Notes: generated by a model from the sequence alone, not told the origin. A stretch of DNA of 64,000 bases from Motiliproteus sp. SC1-56 (GCF_017309075.1 NZ_JAEMGS010000012.1:62001-126000); one strand, 5' to 3'; shown: positions 1-8,596, counted from the stretch's first letter. A program made the numbers and translations.

Positions 1-1194
1 GCGTTAAAAGAGACCACTAAACCCGCCTTTGATTGGCAGGACCCCTTTCTTCTGGATACGCAGTTGAGCGAAGAGGAGCGAATGATTCGCGATGCGGCCC
101 GGGAGTACTGCCAAAGCCGGCTGCTGCCGCGTGCGCTGGAGGCTAACCGCAAGGAGCATTTTGACGTCGAGATCATGCGGGAGATGGGGGAGCTGGGGTT
201 GCTCGGTCCTACCCTGCCCGAAGAGTACGGCTGCTCCAACGTCAACCATGTCAGCTACGGCCTAGTGGCCCGTGAAGTGGAGCGGGTCGACAGCGGCTAT
301 CGCTCCGCCATGAGCGTGCAGTCATCGCTGGTGATGCACCCGATTCACGCCTATGGAACGGAATCCCAGCGGCGGCGATACCTGCCCAAGCTGGCCAGTG
401 GGGAGTGGATCGGCTGCTTCGGCCTGACCGAGCCCGATGCCGGATCCGACCCCGGCAGCATGAAAACCCGCGCCACCCGGATCGACGGCGGCTACCTGCT
501 GAACGGTGCCAAGATGTGGATTACCAACTCGCCGGTGGCCGATGTCTTCGTGGTCTGGGCCAAGCTCGACGGCGAGATTCGCGGCTTTATCCTCGACAAG
601 GGCATGAAGGGGCTGAGCGCACCCAAGATCGAGGGTAAGTTCTCGTTGCGCGCCTCCATCACCGGGGAGATCGTCATGGAGGATGTGGCGGTTCCCGAGG
701 AAAACCTGTTGCCCAATGCTGTTGGCCTCAAAGGCCCCTTCGGCTGCCTCAACAAGGCCCGTTTTGGCATTGCCTGGGGCGCGTTGGGTGCGGCCGAGTT
801 CTGTTGGCAGGCGGCGCGGCAGTACACCCTGGATCGCCAGCAGTTCGGCCGCCCCCTGGCGGCCACCCAGCTGATTCAGAAAAAGCTCGCGGATATGCAG
901 ACCGAGATCGCCCTGGGCTTGCAGGGCTGCCTGCAGGCCGGTCGCCTGATGGATCAGGGACGCTGCTCCCCGGAACTGATCTCCCTGATCAAGCGCAACT
1001 CCTGCGGCAAGGCGCTGGACATCGCCCGTACCGCCCGGGATATGCACGGGGGCAACGGTATCAGCGACGAGTTCCACGTCATTCGCCATGTGATGAACCT
1101 GGAAGCGGTCAACACCTACGAAGGCACCCACGACGTGCATGCCCTGATTCTGGGCCGGGCCCAGACCGGCCTGCAGGCCTTTGCCCCCGCCTAG
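1..1194 (+). CDS. gcdH: Glutaryl-CoA dehydrogenase (5' end cut by window)
   Basis: FAD-dependent acyl-CoA dehydrogenase that oxidises and decarboxylates glutaryl-CoA to crotonyl-CoA, the step joining anaerobic benzoyl-CoA breakdown to butanoate metabolism. The reading frame is open from base 1 (…[18 protein letters not shown]…), so only the first few codons, if any, are missing; about 397 residues are present against roughly 390-400 for the family. Family signatures are [23 protein letters not shown] and the catalytic-glutamate motif NTYEGTHD near the C-terminus. The next gene (thiolase) follows after 59 bases in the same direction with a GGAGG site, so the two probably form one operon. GcdH is favoured over other acyl-CoA dehydrogenases by these motifs and by the crotonase and Hbd genes further along. 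Confidence 0.93.
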   Translation, partial: ALKETTKPAFDWQDPFLLDTQLSEEERMIRDAAREYCQSRLLPRALEANRKEHFDVEIMREMGELGLLGPTLPEEYGCSNVNHVSYGLVAREVERVDSGYRSAMSVQSSLVMHPIHAYGTESQRRRYLPKLASGEWIGCFGLTEPDAGSDPGSMKTRATRIDGGYLLNGAKMWITNSPVADVFVVWAKLDGEIRGFILDKGMKGLSAPKIEGKFSLRASITGEIVMEDVAVPEENLLPNAVGLKGPFGCLNKARFGIAWGALGAAEFCWQAARQYTLDRQQFGRPLAATQLIQKKLADMQTEIALGLQGCLQAGRLMDQGRCSPELISLIKRNSCGKALDIARTARDMHGGNGISDEFHVIRHVMNLEAVNTYEGTHDVHALILGRAQTGLQAFAPA

Positions 1195-1253
1195 GGGACA
1201 GCGTGCCTGTTCGGAACCGGTCCTGACGGTGACGTCCCCAGGAGGAGAGAAAG

Positions 1254-2459
1254 ATGCAAGATGCCTATATCTGTGATGCCGTGCGCACCCCCATCGGCCG
1301 CTACGGCGGCGGCCTGGCCGCCGTGCGCACTGACGACCTGGCGGCGATTCCGCTTCGGGCGTTAATGGAGCGGCAGTCACAGGTGGACTGGCAGAGGGTG
1401 GATGACCTGGTGTATGGCTGCGCCAATCAGGCAGGGGAGGATAACCGCAACGTGGCGCGCATGGCAGGTCTGCTGGCCGGGCTGCCGGTGGCGGTACCCG
1501 GGGTGACCCTGAACCGCCTCTGCGGCTCGGGGTTGGATGCGGTCGCCACTGCTGCCCGCGCCATCAAGGTGGGGGAGGCCAACCTGATGCTGGCGGGGGG
1601 CGTTGAGTCCATGTCCCGGGCGCCCTTCGTGATGCCCAAGGCCGGTGCGGCCTTTTCGCGGCAGGCAGAGATTCATGACACCACCATCGGCTGGCGCTTT
1701 ATTAACCCGCGGATGCAACGGGAGTATGGCGTGGACTCCATGCCTGAAACGGCCGAAAACTTGGCCCGGGAGTTCGGAATCGCCCGCGAAGACCAGGACG
1801 CCTTTGCCTGGCGCAGCCAGCAGCGGGCCGCCCGGGCGCAGGCCGAGGGGCTGCTGGAGGCTGAAATCGTCCCGGTGCCGGTGGCTCAGGGACGCGGTGA
1901 GACCCGCTGGATCCGTGTCGATGAACACCCGCGACCGCAGGTGACCCCCGAAGGGTTGGCGGCCCTGCGCGGGGTGGTCACGGCCGAAGGGACGGTCACC
2001 GCGGGGAACGCCTCCGGGGTTAACGACGGGGCCTGTGCCCTGCTGCTGGCTTCCGAGGCCGGGGTCAAGGCTGCCGGGTTGACCCCGCAGGCGCGGGTTG
2101 TGGCCACCGCCTGTGCCGGGGTTGATCCGCGGATCATGGGCTTCGGCCCCGCGCCGGCCGTGCGCAAGGTGCTCGCCTTGAGTGGTCTCAACTTGGCGCA
2201 GATGGACCTGATTGAACTCAACGAAGCTTTCGCGGCCCAGGCCCTGGCCGTCACCCGTGATCTCGGGCTGGCCGATGACGCACCCCAGGTGAACCCGCTG
2301 GGCGGCGCGATCGCATTGGGGCACCCCCTGGGGATGAGCGGGGCGCGGCTGGTCACCACCGCCACTCACCAGTTGCTGCGTAGCGGGGGCCGATATGCAC
2401 TATGCACCATGTGTATCGGGGTGGGGCAGGGGATCGCCATGATCTTGGAGCGTGTCTGA
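1254..2459 (+). CDS. Acetyl-CoA acyltransferase / 3-oxoacyl-CoA thiolase
   Basis: Thiolase II family enzyme of 401 residues that cleaves a 3-oxoacyl-CoA with CoA. The catalytic triad motifs are complete: NRLCGSG (nucleophilic Cys near residue 90), GHPLGMSGAR (His) and CTMCIGVGQG (second Cys). The closest family by overall sequence is the 3-oxoadipyl-CoA thiolase group (PcaF/PaaJ). With glutaryl-CoA dehydrogenase directly upstream and Hbd and crotonase at 16.9-18.6 kb, the likely substrate here is acetoacetyl-CoA, giving two acetyl-CoA; that assignment is inferred from context. A good ribosome site (GGAGG) lies 8-12 bases before the ATG. Confidence 0.9.
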   Translation: MQDAYICDAVRTPIGRYGGGLAAVRTDDLAAIPLRALMERQSQVDWQRVDDLVYGCANQAGEDNRNVARMAGLLAGLPVAVPGVTLNRLCGSGLDAVATAARAIKVGEANLMLAGGVESMSRAPFVMPKAGAAFSRQAEIHDTTIGWRFINPRMQREYGVDSMPETAENLAREFGIAREDQDAFAWRSQQRAARAQAEGLLEAEIVPVPVAQGRGETRWIRVDEHPRPQVTPEGLAALRGVVTAEGTVTAGNASGVNDGACALLLASEAGVKAAGLTPQARVVATACAGVDPRIMGFGPAPAVRKVLALSGLNLAQMDLIELNEAFAAQALAVTRDLGLADDAPQVNPLGGAIALGHPLGMSGARLVTTATHQLLRSGGRYALCTMCIGVGQGIAMILERV

Positions 2460-2544
2460 ACTCTCTGTAGAATGTCCCGCTTTTACTAATCTGGGAGCGG
2501 GCATTCGCGCCCTCGGCGGGATCGGGGCATTATAGGAAAAGGAA

Positions 2545-2555
2545 CTATAGAGCAC
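2545..2555. promoter_or_regulatory. Candidate BzdR-like operator box (CTATAGAGCAC)
   Basis: CTATAGAGCAC lies 54 bases before the start of the XRE-shikimate kinase regulator. It differs by one base from CTATAGTGCAC upstream of the sigma-54 activator. This suggests autoregulation; it is supported only by motif similarity. Confidence 0.35.
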
Positions 2556-2608
2556 GCCGAACTATCCAGGTAAGCTGTTATTTGTCAATTTATCTCCAGG
2601 GGACCCTC

Positions 2609-3523
2609 ATGACACAAAAGGAGTCGGCGCTGACCATCGCGACCGCCGAAGACAGCCAGCACGCCTTGGACGCCTATATCAACCAGATCGCCAAGCTGGT
2701 GCGGGGAATGCGCGCCCAGCGGGGCATGACCCGCAAGGTGCTCTCCCAGCACTCCGGTATCTCCGAGCGTTACCTGGCCCAGGTGGAGCTGGGAAAGGCG
2801 AATATGTCGGTGTCCCTGCTGTGGCGACTGGCCGAAGCGATGAACGTGGGGATCAACGACATTCTGCCCTACGATTGCCGTACCTGTATTGAACACGACC
2901 CTCTGCAGCAGCTGCTCAGGGGGCTCAACCCCGAGCAGGAGCGGCGGGCCTACGATCTGCTGCGCCAGGAATTTGCCGGCGAGCCCGCGGCCAACGGTGC
3001 GCAGGCCTGTCGCGCCGTGGCCCTGATCGGGCTGCGCGGTGCCGGCAAGAGCGCCCTCGGGCGTCTGCTGGCGGAGAAGTACGGGGTGCCCTTTGTGCGC
3101 CTGGGTGCGGTCATCGAGACCCTGGGGGGGCTCGACATGCAGGAGCTGCTGACCCTGCACGGGCAGAAGGCGTACCGCAAGCTTGAGCGCCAGGCCATTG
3201 ATTACGTCCTGGAGAATTACGAACGGGTGGTGCTGGAGATCGGCGGCAGCCTGGTCTCCGAGCGCGAGACCTACGACTACCTGCGCCGGCGCTTTTTCAC
3301 CGTTTGGCTGCGGGCGCTTCCCGAGGAGCACATGAGCCGGGTCATGGCCCAGGGCGACCTTCGTCCCATGGCGGCCAGCCAGAAAGCGATGGATGATCTG
3401 AAGTTGATTCTCAGCGAGCGTGAGCCCTTCTACAGCGAAGCCCACGCGCAGGTCGACACCTCTGGCCGCGCCCTTGAAGCCTGCGCCGAGGAACTGATCG
3501 AGAAATGCGCCGCCCGCCTCTGA
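2609..3523 (+). CDS. bzdR: BzdR/BoxR-family regulator: XRE helix-turn-helix fused to shikimate-kinase-like domain
   Basis: This 304-residue protein has an XRE-type helix-turn-helix (about residues 30-85, with MTRKVLSQHSGISERYLAQVE) and a shikimate-kinase-like P-loop domain (about 130-300, Walker A GLRGAGKS). That fusion is the hallmark of BzdR and BoxR, which repress benzoate genes and release DNA on binding benzoyl-CoA. ATG 2609 was chosen because CCAGGGG sits just upstream; an in-frame TTG at 2582 lacks a site. It lies between catabolic genes. Similar TGCA-containing boxes occur ahead of this gene, the sigma-54 activator and the aldehyde oxidoreductase. Family assignment is strong; the effector is inferred. 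Confidence 0.88.
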   Translation: MTQKESALTIATAEDSQHALDAYINQIAKLVRGMRAQRGMTRKVLSQHSGISERYLAQVELGKANMSVSLLWRLAEAMNVGINDILPYDCRTCIEHDPLQQLLRGLNPEQERRAYDLLRQEFAGEPAANGAQACRAVALIGLRGAGKSALGRLLAEKYGVPFVRLGAVIETLGGLDMQELLTLHGQKAYRKLERQAIDYVLENYERVVLEIGGSLVSERETYDYLRRRFFTVWLRALPEEHMSRVMAQGDLRPMAASQKAMDDLKLILSEREPFYSEAHAQVDTSGRALEACAEELIEKCAARL

Positions 3524-3547
3524 GGCGGGGCTGAAGCCGAGGTTGTC

Positions 3548-4582
3548 ATGTCCGCAGACGCGCTCTATTTTCCTTTTTCTGAACCGCCCGCGCCGGGCGA
3601 ACTGCTTGAAGTGGCACCGGGTGTGCACTGGCTGCGCATGCCGCTGCCCTTTGCGCTGGACCACATAAACCTCTGGTTGCTGGAGGACGGCGAGGGCTGG
3701 ACCCTGGTGGACAGCGGAATCGGTACCGACCAGGTGAAGTCCTTGTGGAAGGCGCTGCTGGACGGTCCCCTGGCGGGGCGCCCGTTGCGCCGCATCCTGG
3801 TCACCCATTTTCACCCGGATCACGTCGGCCTTGCCGGCTGGCTGAGCCGGCTGACCGGCGCCGATGTCTGGATGAGCGAGGGTGAGTATGCGCTCGCCCA
3901 GTGGCTGCATGGAACCAGCGGCGAGGCGCGCAGTGAGCGTCAAAGGGCGTTCTTCTCGCGCCACGGCCTGGATGCCGAGGCTGCAGCGAAGCAGGTGTCC
4001 GGCGGCAATGTTTACCGCGCCCGGGTGCCGGAATTTCCGGACCACTATTTGAAGCTGAGCGACGGCGACGCACTGACCATAAACGGTCACCGCTGGCGGG
4101 TCGTCGTGGGCCGCGGCCACTCACCCGAGCACGCCTGCTTTTACTGTGAGGAGCTGGATCTGCTGATCGCCGGGGACCAGGTGCTGCCGAGCATCTCTCC
4201 CAATATCAGCGTCACTTTTCTCAATGCCGATGCGGACCCGCTGAGTGATTACCTGGATTCTTTGCAGGCGTTTTACACCCTGCCCAACAGCGTTCGGGTG
4301 CTGCCGGCGCACGGGCGGGTGTTTCACGGCCTGCATCTACGCCTGGCGGCGCTGAAGGCCCACCATGACGAGCGCCTGCAGCGGCTGCTGGCGGCCTGTA
4401 AAGAGCCCAAGAGTGGGGTGGAGGCGATGAAGGTGCTGTTTGACCGGCGGTTTGGCACCCACGAACTGTTTTTCGCCATCGGCGAATCGGTAGCGCACCT
4501 GCATCACCTGAGGGAGAAGGGCTTGGTGACTCGGCAGGAAGATGCCGAAGGCGTGACCCGCTTTTTGAGTAACGTTTCCTGA
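3548..4582 (+). CDS. MBL-fold metallo-hydrolase
   Basis: A 344-residue metallo-beta-lactamase-fold hydrolase. The metal-binding signature THFHPDHVG (HxHxDH) is intact, followed by later ligand motifs GRGHSPEHACF and LLIAGDQVLP, and PAHGR near residue 255. The C-terminal 80 residues look like the helical winged extension of MBL hydrolases related to LACTB2 and the SLR family. There is no signal peptide, so it should be cytoplasmic. It sits 24 bases after the BzdR-like gene and probably shares its transcript. A thioesterase or hydrolase acting on CoA-pathway intermediates is plausible, but the substrate cannot be read from sequence. Confidence 0.85.
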   Translation: MSADALYFPFSEPPAPGELLEVAPGVHWLRMPLPFALDHINLWLLEDGEGWTLVDSGIGTDQVKSLWKALLDGPLAGRPLRRILVTHFHPDHVGLAGWLSRLTGADVWMSEGEYALAQWLHGTSGEARSERQRAFFSRHGLDAEAAAKQVSGGNVYRARVPEFPDHYLKLSDGDALTINGHRWRVVVGRGHSPEHACFYCEELDLLIAGDQVLPSISPNISVTFLNADADPLSDYLDSLQAFYTLPNSVRVLPAHGRVFHGLHLRLAALKAHHDERLQRLLAACKEPKSGVEAMKVLFDRRFGTHELFFAIGESVAHLHHLREKGLVTRQEDAEGVTRFLSNVS

Positions 4583-4625
4583 GTCGCGGTCCAATGGGTA
4601 GGCTGCCACTGAGGAGGAGCCGGTG

Positions 4626-5444
4626 ATGAGTCGCTCTCGCAACATCAAGGCCCGGCCGGGGCGCGCTGGCGCCGCTTGGCTGCTGTGGCTGCTGGCGCTC
4701 GCCGGTTGCGTGCAGGGAGCCGAGCCGGTGCGGCTGGTTGCCGCGGAGCTTGCGCCTTATGCCTATGAAGAGGCGGGCCAGGTCAGCGGCCTGGGTGTGG
4801 CGATTATGCGCGAGGCGGCGCGCCGGCTGGGACACAACGGCGACGTCGACCTGATGCCCTTTAAACGGGCTTACCAGAATGCCCGCCAGGGACACCACCT
4901 GCTGATGACCCCCGTGGCCCGCATCGCGGCGCGCGAGGGTGAGGTGCAGTGGGCGCTGCGCTATGTTGACGATGTCTTTTTCTACGTGAGCCGTGCCGGC
5001 AGCGCGCCCCTCAACCACGAGCGGGCCCGTCATGGCGCCAGTATCGCGGTGCTGGCGGGCTCCGCGCCCCTGGCGGTGCTGCGCGCTGGCGGCGTCGAAA
5101 ACTTTTCGGAACAGACCCGTGACATCGCCAATATCAACTTGCTGCGAGTGGGGCGGGTGGATGGCTGGTTTACCTCCGCGCTGCTGCTGAGCGCCGCCTT
5201 TGCCGAGAACCCCGAGCTGGATCCTGCCGACTTTATCATCGGCGAGCCCGTCAGCCGTCACTGTGTCTATATTGTCGCTTCCAATGACACGCCGGAGGCG
5301 GCGCTGCGTCCCTGGCAGAGCGCCTTTGAAGCGATGCAGGCCGATGGCACCTATCAAACCATCCTCGACCGGTTTCTGGCCCCCGAACTGCGTCGCTTGA
5401 TCGCCGTGAGCACTCCGATTTCACAGGACTGCGGGTACCTCTAA
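4626..5444 (+). CDS. Periplasmic solute-binding protein, family 3-like
   Basis: A 272-residue protein with an N-terminal signal ending in LALAGC, compatible with a lipoprotein or a cleaved signal. The remainder resembles the bacterial extracellular solute-binding protein family 3 (amino-acid-type) fold, for example VRLVAAELAPYAYEEAGQVSGLGVAIMREA-type opening strands and a C-terminal GTYQTILDRF. No permease or ATPase gene is adjacent, so it may work as an orphan binding or sensing protein. ATG 4626 has GAGGAG at good spacing; the GTG immediately before it is less likely. Function beyond ligand binding is unknown. Confidence 0.72.
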   Translation: MSRSRNIKARPGRAGAAWLLWLLALAGCVQGAEPVRLVAAELAPYAYEEAGQVSGLGVAIMREAARRLGHNGDVDLMPFKRAYQNARQGHHLLMTPVARIAAREGEVQWALRYVDDVFFYVSRAGSAPLNHERARHGASIAVLAGSAPLAVLRAGGVENFSEQTRDIANINLLRVGRVDGWFTSALLLSAAFAENPELDPADFIIGEPVSRHCVYIVASNDTPEAALRPWQSAFEAMQADGTYQTILDRFLAPELRRLIAVSTPISQDCGYL

Positions 5445-5601
5445 TCCTCTTTGAAAAAGAACCGCGGAAGCCTCCGCCCCGTTCGCACCCGGCGCCGGCT
5501 GCTGCCCTGCAGGTTGCTCTCGGCGGTGAGGGGGCGGTGCTCAAGCGCTCTTACCTGAACCTGAATAAACCTGCATAGCGGTAGTTAAGTGTGCGTATAA
5601 C

Positions 5602-5612
5602 CTATAGTGCAC
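5602..5612. promoter_or_regulatory. Candidate BzdR-like operator box 1 (CTATAGTGCAC)
   Basis: CTATAGTGCAC lies about 90 bases upstream of the sigma-54 activator start. It shares TATAGTGCA with the second box at 5660 and, in reverse orientation, with the site at 14594. Confidence 0.4.
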
Positions 5613-5659
5613 TTCCTCGTCGCTGTATTTGATATATAGACGTGACAAAAGATTTCGCG

Positions 5660-5673
5660 TGCAATATAGTGCA
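5660..5673. promoter_or_regulatory. Candidate BzdR-like operator box 2 (TGCA-N6-TGCA)
   Basis: TGCAATATAGTGCA is a direct TGCA-N6-TGCA repeat 30 bases before the sigma-54 activator start, where bound repressor would block transcription. TGCA repeats are, as I recall, a feature of characterised BzdR operators. The match is by eye. Confidence 0.45.
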
Positions 5674-5702
5674 TAAAACTGATCGTGTAAGGTGTGCGAT
5701 CC

Positions 5703-6701
5703 ATGACTCAGCACAGACCGCCTCTCCCTGGTTGGATCGAGAATGCCGTGGGCGAAAGCCCGCGTTGGCGTCGGGCCCTGGCGTTGGTGCGCAAGATGGC
5801 GCCGCTGGATGCGCCGGTGTTGGTGACGGGCAAAAGCGGCGTTGGCAAGGAGGTGATCGCGCAAACGCTTCACCGTTTGAGCCGGCGCAATGAGGGCCCC
5901 TTTATTCCCCTCAACTGCGGCTTGCTGCAGGGAAACCTGCTGGAAAGTGAACTGTTTGGCCATACCCGGGGGGCTTTTACGGGCGCCACCTGCGCCAAGC
6001 AGGGCCTATGCGCTGCGGCCGTCGACGGGACCCTTTTTCTCGATGAAATCGGTGAACTACCTCCTTCCAGCCAGGCGATGCTGTTGCGTCTGCTGGAGAC
6101 CGGTGAATACCGCCCGCTGGGCAGCACCGAGCTGCATCGAACCAACGCAAGGGTGATTGCGGCTACCCATCGTCACCTGCCGCAGATGGTGGCCGAGGGG
6201 CGATTTCGGCAAGACCTCTATTACCGTCTGAACGTGCTGTCGATCCACGTTCCCTCCCTGTATCGCCGCCCGGAGGATATTCCGCTGCTGGTGGAACATT
6301 TTCTCAGCCAGGGTTGCGCCGGGGCGCCCCGGCGGTTGACGGCGGCGGCGATAGAACGGTTGCGCCGCCATCGCTGGCCGGGGAATGTCAGGGAGTTACG
6401 GAATCTGGTGGAGCGCGTGCGGGTGTTGAGCGATAGCTCGGAAATCGACGAGTTTATGGTCGAAGAGGTGCTCGCTTCACCGTCGGCTCCCGCCAGTGCC
6501 AGGCTTGAGTCCGGGGCTGGGCAGCTGCCCGGCGGGATGCTTGGCGCGCAAGGGGTGGCGCCGTTGGCGGATATGGAAGCTGCGTATGTGCAGTGGGCCG
6601 TTGATCAGCACCGCGGTAACGTTTCGGACGCTGCCCGTTCTCTGGGGGTCGCCCGTTCAACTATCTACCGAATCCTTCATCGTGCCGGTGACGGCCGCTA
6701 G
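5703..6701 (+). CDS. Sigma-54-dependent activator without a sensory domain
   Basis: This 332-residue enhancer-binding protein consists of an AAA+ domain from about residue 15 and a Fis-type helix-turn-helix at the C-terminus (GNVSDAARSLGVARSTIYRI). Walker A is GKSGVGKE (43-50), the sigma-54 contact loop GAFTGA is intact (90-95), and Walker B is LFLDEIGE. There is no receiver, GAF, PAS or V4R domain, so activity may be set by how much protein is made. ATG 5703 is preferred to GTG 5694. Two TGCA-type boxes lie in its promoter, and three related inverted repeats plus a -24/-12 promoter lie between it and the ligase gene, its likely target. Confidence 0.9.
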   Translation: MTQHRPPLPGWIENAVGESPRWRRALALVRKMAPLDAPVLVTGKSGVGKEVIAQTLHRLSRRNEGPFIPLNCGLLQGNLLESELFGHTRGAFTGATCAKQGLCAAAVDGTLFLDEIGELPPSSQAMLLRLLETGEYRPLGSTELHRTNARVIAATHRHLPQMVAEGRFRQDLYYRLNVLSIHVPSLYRRPEDIPLLVEHFLSQGCAGAPRRLTAAAIERLRRHRWPGNVRELRNLVERVRVLSDSSEIDEFMVEEVLASPSAPASARLESGAGQLPGGMLGAQGVAPLADMEAAYVQWAVDQHRGNVSDAARSLGVARSTIYRILHRAGDGR

Positions 6702-6714
6702 TCCAACGCGCCTC

Positions 6715-6744
6715 TTCCCCTTCCCCTTCCCCTTCCCCTTCCCC
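6715..6744. repeat. TTCCCC hexanucleotide tandem repeat
   Basis: Five perfect TTCCCC copies followed by one imperfect copy (TTCCTC) lie 14 bases after the sigma-54 activator stop codon. The tract is outside any coding frame. Such tracts can vary in copy number by slippage. Confidence 0.9.
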
Positions 6745-6766
6745 TTCCTCTTCTATCCACCACCCA

Positions 6767-6783
6767 TGTTGCACAATGCGACG
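6767..6783. promoter_or_regulatory. Candidate enhancer site A for the sigma-54 activator
   Basis: TGTTGC-ACAAT-GCGACG, an imperfect inverted repeat with a 5-base spacer, about 190 bases upstream of the -24/-12 promoter at 6963. It matches sites B and C in layout (TGTYGC-N5-GCRWCR). Confidence 0.5.
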
Positions 6784-6785
6784 GC

Positions 6786-6802
6786 TGTCGCGAATTGCGT
6801 CA
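6786..6802. promoter_or_regulatory. Candidate enhancer site B for the sigma-54 activator
   Basis: TGTCGC-GAATT-GCGTCA, an imperfect inverted repeat with the same 5-base spacer. It begins 19 bases after site A, close to two helical turns, as is common for paired enhancer sites. Confidence 0.45.
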
Positions 6803-6854
6803 CCATTAGATAATTTGTTGATTAATAGATGTTTAATTGATGGCTCAACGAAAG

Positions 6855-6873
6855 CTGTTGCGATGTGCAACAG
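6855..6873. promoter_or_regulatory. Candidate enhancer site C (perfect inverted repeat)
   Basis: CTGTTGC-GATGT-GCAACAG has perfect 7-base arms and a 5-base spacer. It lies about 90-110 bases upstream of the sigma-54 promoter, a usual distance for an enhancer-binding site. It is the best of the three related repeats in this gap. Confidence 0.6.
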
Positions 6874-6945
6874 TCTGCGGCCAGGCCGTGTCGCTTCCGG
6901 ACTTATCGAGATCAAAAGCAACTAATTGATATATAAGCTGAACGC

Positions 6946-6962
6946 ATATCAATAAGTGATAT
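6946..6962. promoter_or_regulatory. Inverted repeat abutting the sigma-54 promoter
   Basis: ATATCA-ATAAG-TGATAT is a perfect 6-base-arm palindrome directly adjoining the -24 element at 6963. It could bind a repressor or a bending protein such as IHF; no family can be assigned. Confidence 0.35.
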
Positions 6963-6978
6963 TGGTACGGCTCGTGCA
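6963..6978 (+). promoter_or_regulatory. Sigma-54 (-24/-12) promoter for the aryl-CoA ligase
   Basis: TGGTACG-GCTC-GTGCA matches the consensus TGGCACG-N4-TTGCA at all but two bases and keeps the invariant GG-N10-GC. It lies 37 bases before the ligase ATG and immediately downstream of a gene for a sigma-54 activator. It probably drives the ligase and perhaps the TRAP genes that follow. Confidence 0.8.
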
Positions 6979-7015
6979 CTCAAGGGGAGACGGTTGCCCG
7001 ATAGAGTGAAGGTGC

Positions 7016-8596
7016 ATGAACGAGCAAGAACCCTACGTCGAAGGGGCGATGAATGCCGCAGATGAGATTCTGGGACCGGCCTTGGTGGAAGGGCGCGAAC
7101 ACCAGTTGGCCGTTATCGAAGGGGATGCAAGCCTCACCTACGGCGAGTTTATTGCCTTAGTGAACCGGTACGGTCACGGCCTGCGTGAGCGCGGTGTCGG
7201 GCCGGAAGCCCGGGTACTTTTTCTGACCGATGACAGTGCAGACCTGGCGGCCGCCTATCTGGCGACCATCAAGATCGGGGGCGTCGCGGTGGCGTATAAC
7301 GTCAGGGCGTCGGCCGAGGATCTGCGCTTTGTCATCAACGAAACCCGCTGCCGGCTGATCTGTGTTGGCGTGGACTACCTCTCGCTCTACCGGCAGGTCG
7401 AGCCCTCCCTGGATCATCGGCCCGAGTGCTGGGTGGAGGGGGCTGCCGGGGAGGCGCCGCGTTGTATGCAGGATCTGGCTGTCGGCCAGCCTGATAGGCT
7501 TGAGGCGACCCCCATGTCACCGGATGACATGGCCTTCTGGGTATACTCCTCGGGCACCACCGGCAAGCCAAAGGCAGCGGTGCACCTGCACCACAATGTG
7601 ATGATCGCGGACCTGCACCTGCGTGAAAACCTGGGGGTCAAGCCCGGCGACAGGCTGCTTTGCACCTCCAAGTTGTTTTTTGCTTACGCCCTTGGCCATG
7701 GCCTGCTTGCAGGGCTGCGGTGCGGGGCTACCCTGATTCTCAGTCGGGGCTGGCCGAATGCCGAACGGATCGGCCAGGTGGTGGCCCGCCACCGGCCCGA
7801 CTTTTTCTTCAGTGTCCCGGCGTTTTATCGCACGCTGCTGCGCTCGGGCGTCTGCGACAGCCCTGCATTTAGGCGCATTCGGCACTTTATCTCGGCCGGT
7901 GAAAAACTCCCCCTGACACTTTACGAGCGTTGGCATGAGATGACCGGGCGGCCGATTCTAGAGGGTATCGGTACATCCGAAACCCTGTTTCTTTTTATCT
8001 GCAATACCCCCGCTCGAAATCGGCCCGGTTCGAACGGAAGGCTGGTGCCATGGGCCGAGCTGAGGCTGTTGGATGAACACGGGGAGCCGGTCAGCGAACC
8101 CGACACCCCAGGTGTTGCCTGGATTCGAATGGCATCTGTCTGTGACCGTTACTGGAACCGCCAGGATCAGTCCCGGGCCACCTTCCAGGGGACCTGGTAT
8201 CGCACCGGGGATGTCTTTACCTTCGATAACGATCGCTGGTTTTACCACCAGGGACGCGCCGATCAGATGCTTAAGATTTCCGGGCAGTGGGTGAGTCCGG
8301 TGGAGATCGAGGAGTGCGCCCTGCAGGTGGCGCACGTGCGGGAGGCGGCGGCGGTCGGCATTCCCGACGGGGATGGCCTGGTGCGCACGGCGCTTTTTGT
8401 CGTGGCCGAGGGCGCGTCTCAGGAGGCGGGGCTGGCCGAACGGATCCGCAGTGCTCTGCTGGAGCGGCTGTCGATCTATAAGTGCCCGCGGGAGGTCCAT
8501 TTCGTTGACGAAATACCCCGCACCGCTACCGGCAAGATTCAGCGCTTCAAGCTGCGCCCGCCTCCTGCGATCACGGCTGTGGCGCCATCCGGCTGA
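7016..8596 (+). CDS. Benzoate-CoA ligase family protein
   Basis: A 526-residue AMP-forming acyl-CoA synthetase. The phosphate loop is YSSGTTGKPKAAVHLHHN, the adenylate motif is YRTGD followed by GRADQMLKISGQWVSPVEIE, and the catalytic lysine motif is PRTATGKIQRFKLR. The stretch SKLFFAYALGHGLLAGL is typical of the benzoate-CoA ligase subfamily. It would activate an aromatic acid (benzoate, hydroxybenzoate or a close analogue) to its CoA thioester in the cytoplasm. ATG 7016 follows GAAGG at 6-10 bases. A strong sigma-54 promoter precedes it and a TRAP transporter follows, so import and activation are probably co-induced. The exact substrate is not determinable. Confidence 0.87.
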   Translation: MNEQEPYVEGAMNAADEILGPALVEGREHQLAVIEGDASLTYGEFIALVNRYGHGLRERGVGPEARVLFLTDDSADLAAAYLATIKIGGVAVAYNVRASAEDLRFVINETRCRLICVGVDYLSLYRQVEPSLDHRPECWVEGAAGEAPRCMQDLAVGQPDRLEATPMSPDDMAFWVYSSGTTGKPKAAVHLHHNVMIADLHLRENLGVKPGDRLLCTSKLFFAYALGHGLLAGLRCGATLILSRGWPNAERIGQVVARHRPDFFFSVPAFYRTLLRSGVCDSPAFRRIRHFISAGEKLPLTLYERWHEMTGRPILEGIGTSETLFLFICNTPARNRPGSNGRLVPWAELRLLDEHGEPVSEPDTPGVAWIRMASVCDRYWNRQDQSRATFQGTWYRTGDVFTFDNDRWFYHQGRADQMLKISGQWVSPVEIEECALQVAHVREAAAVGIPDGDGLVRTALFVVAEGASQEAGLAERIRSALLERLSIYKCPREVHFVDEIPRTATGKIQRFKLRPPPAITAVAPSG

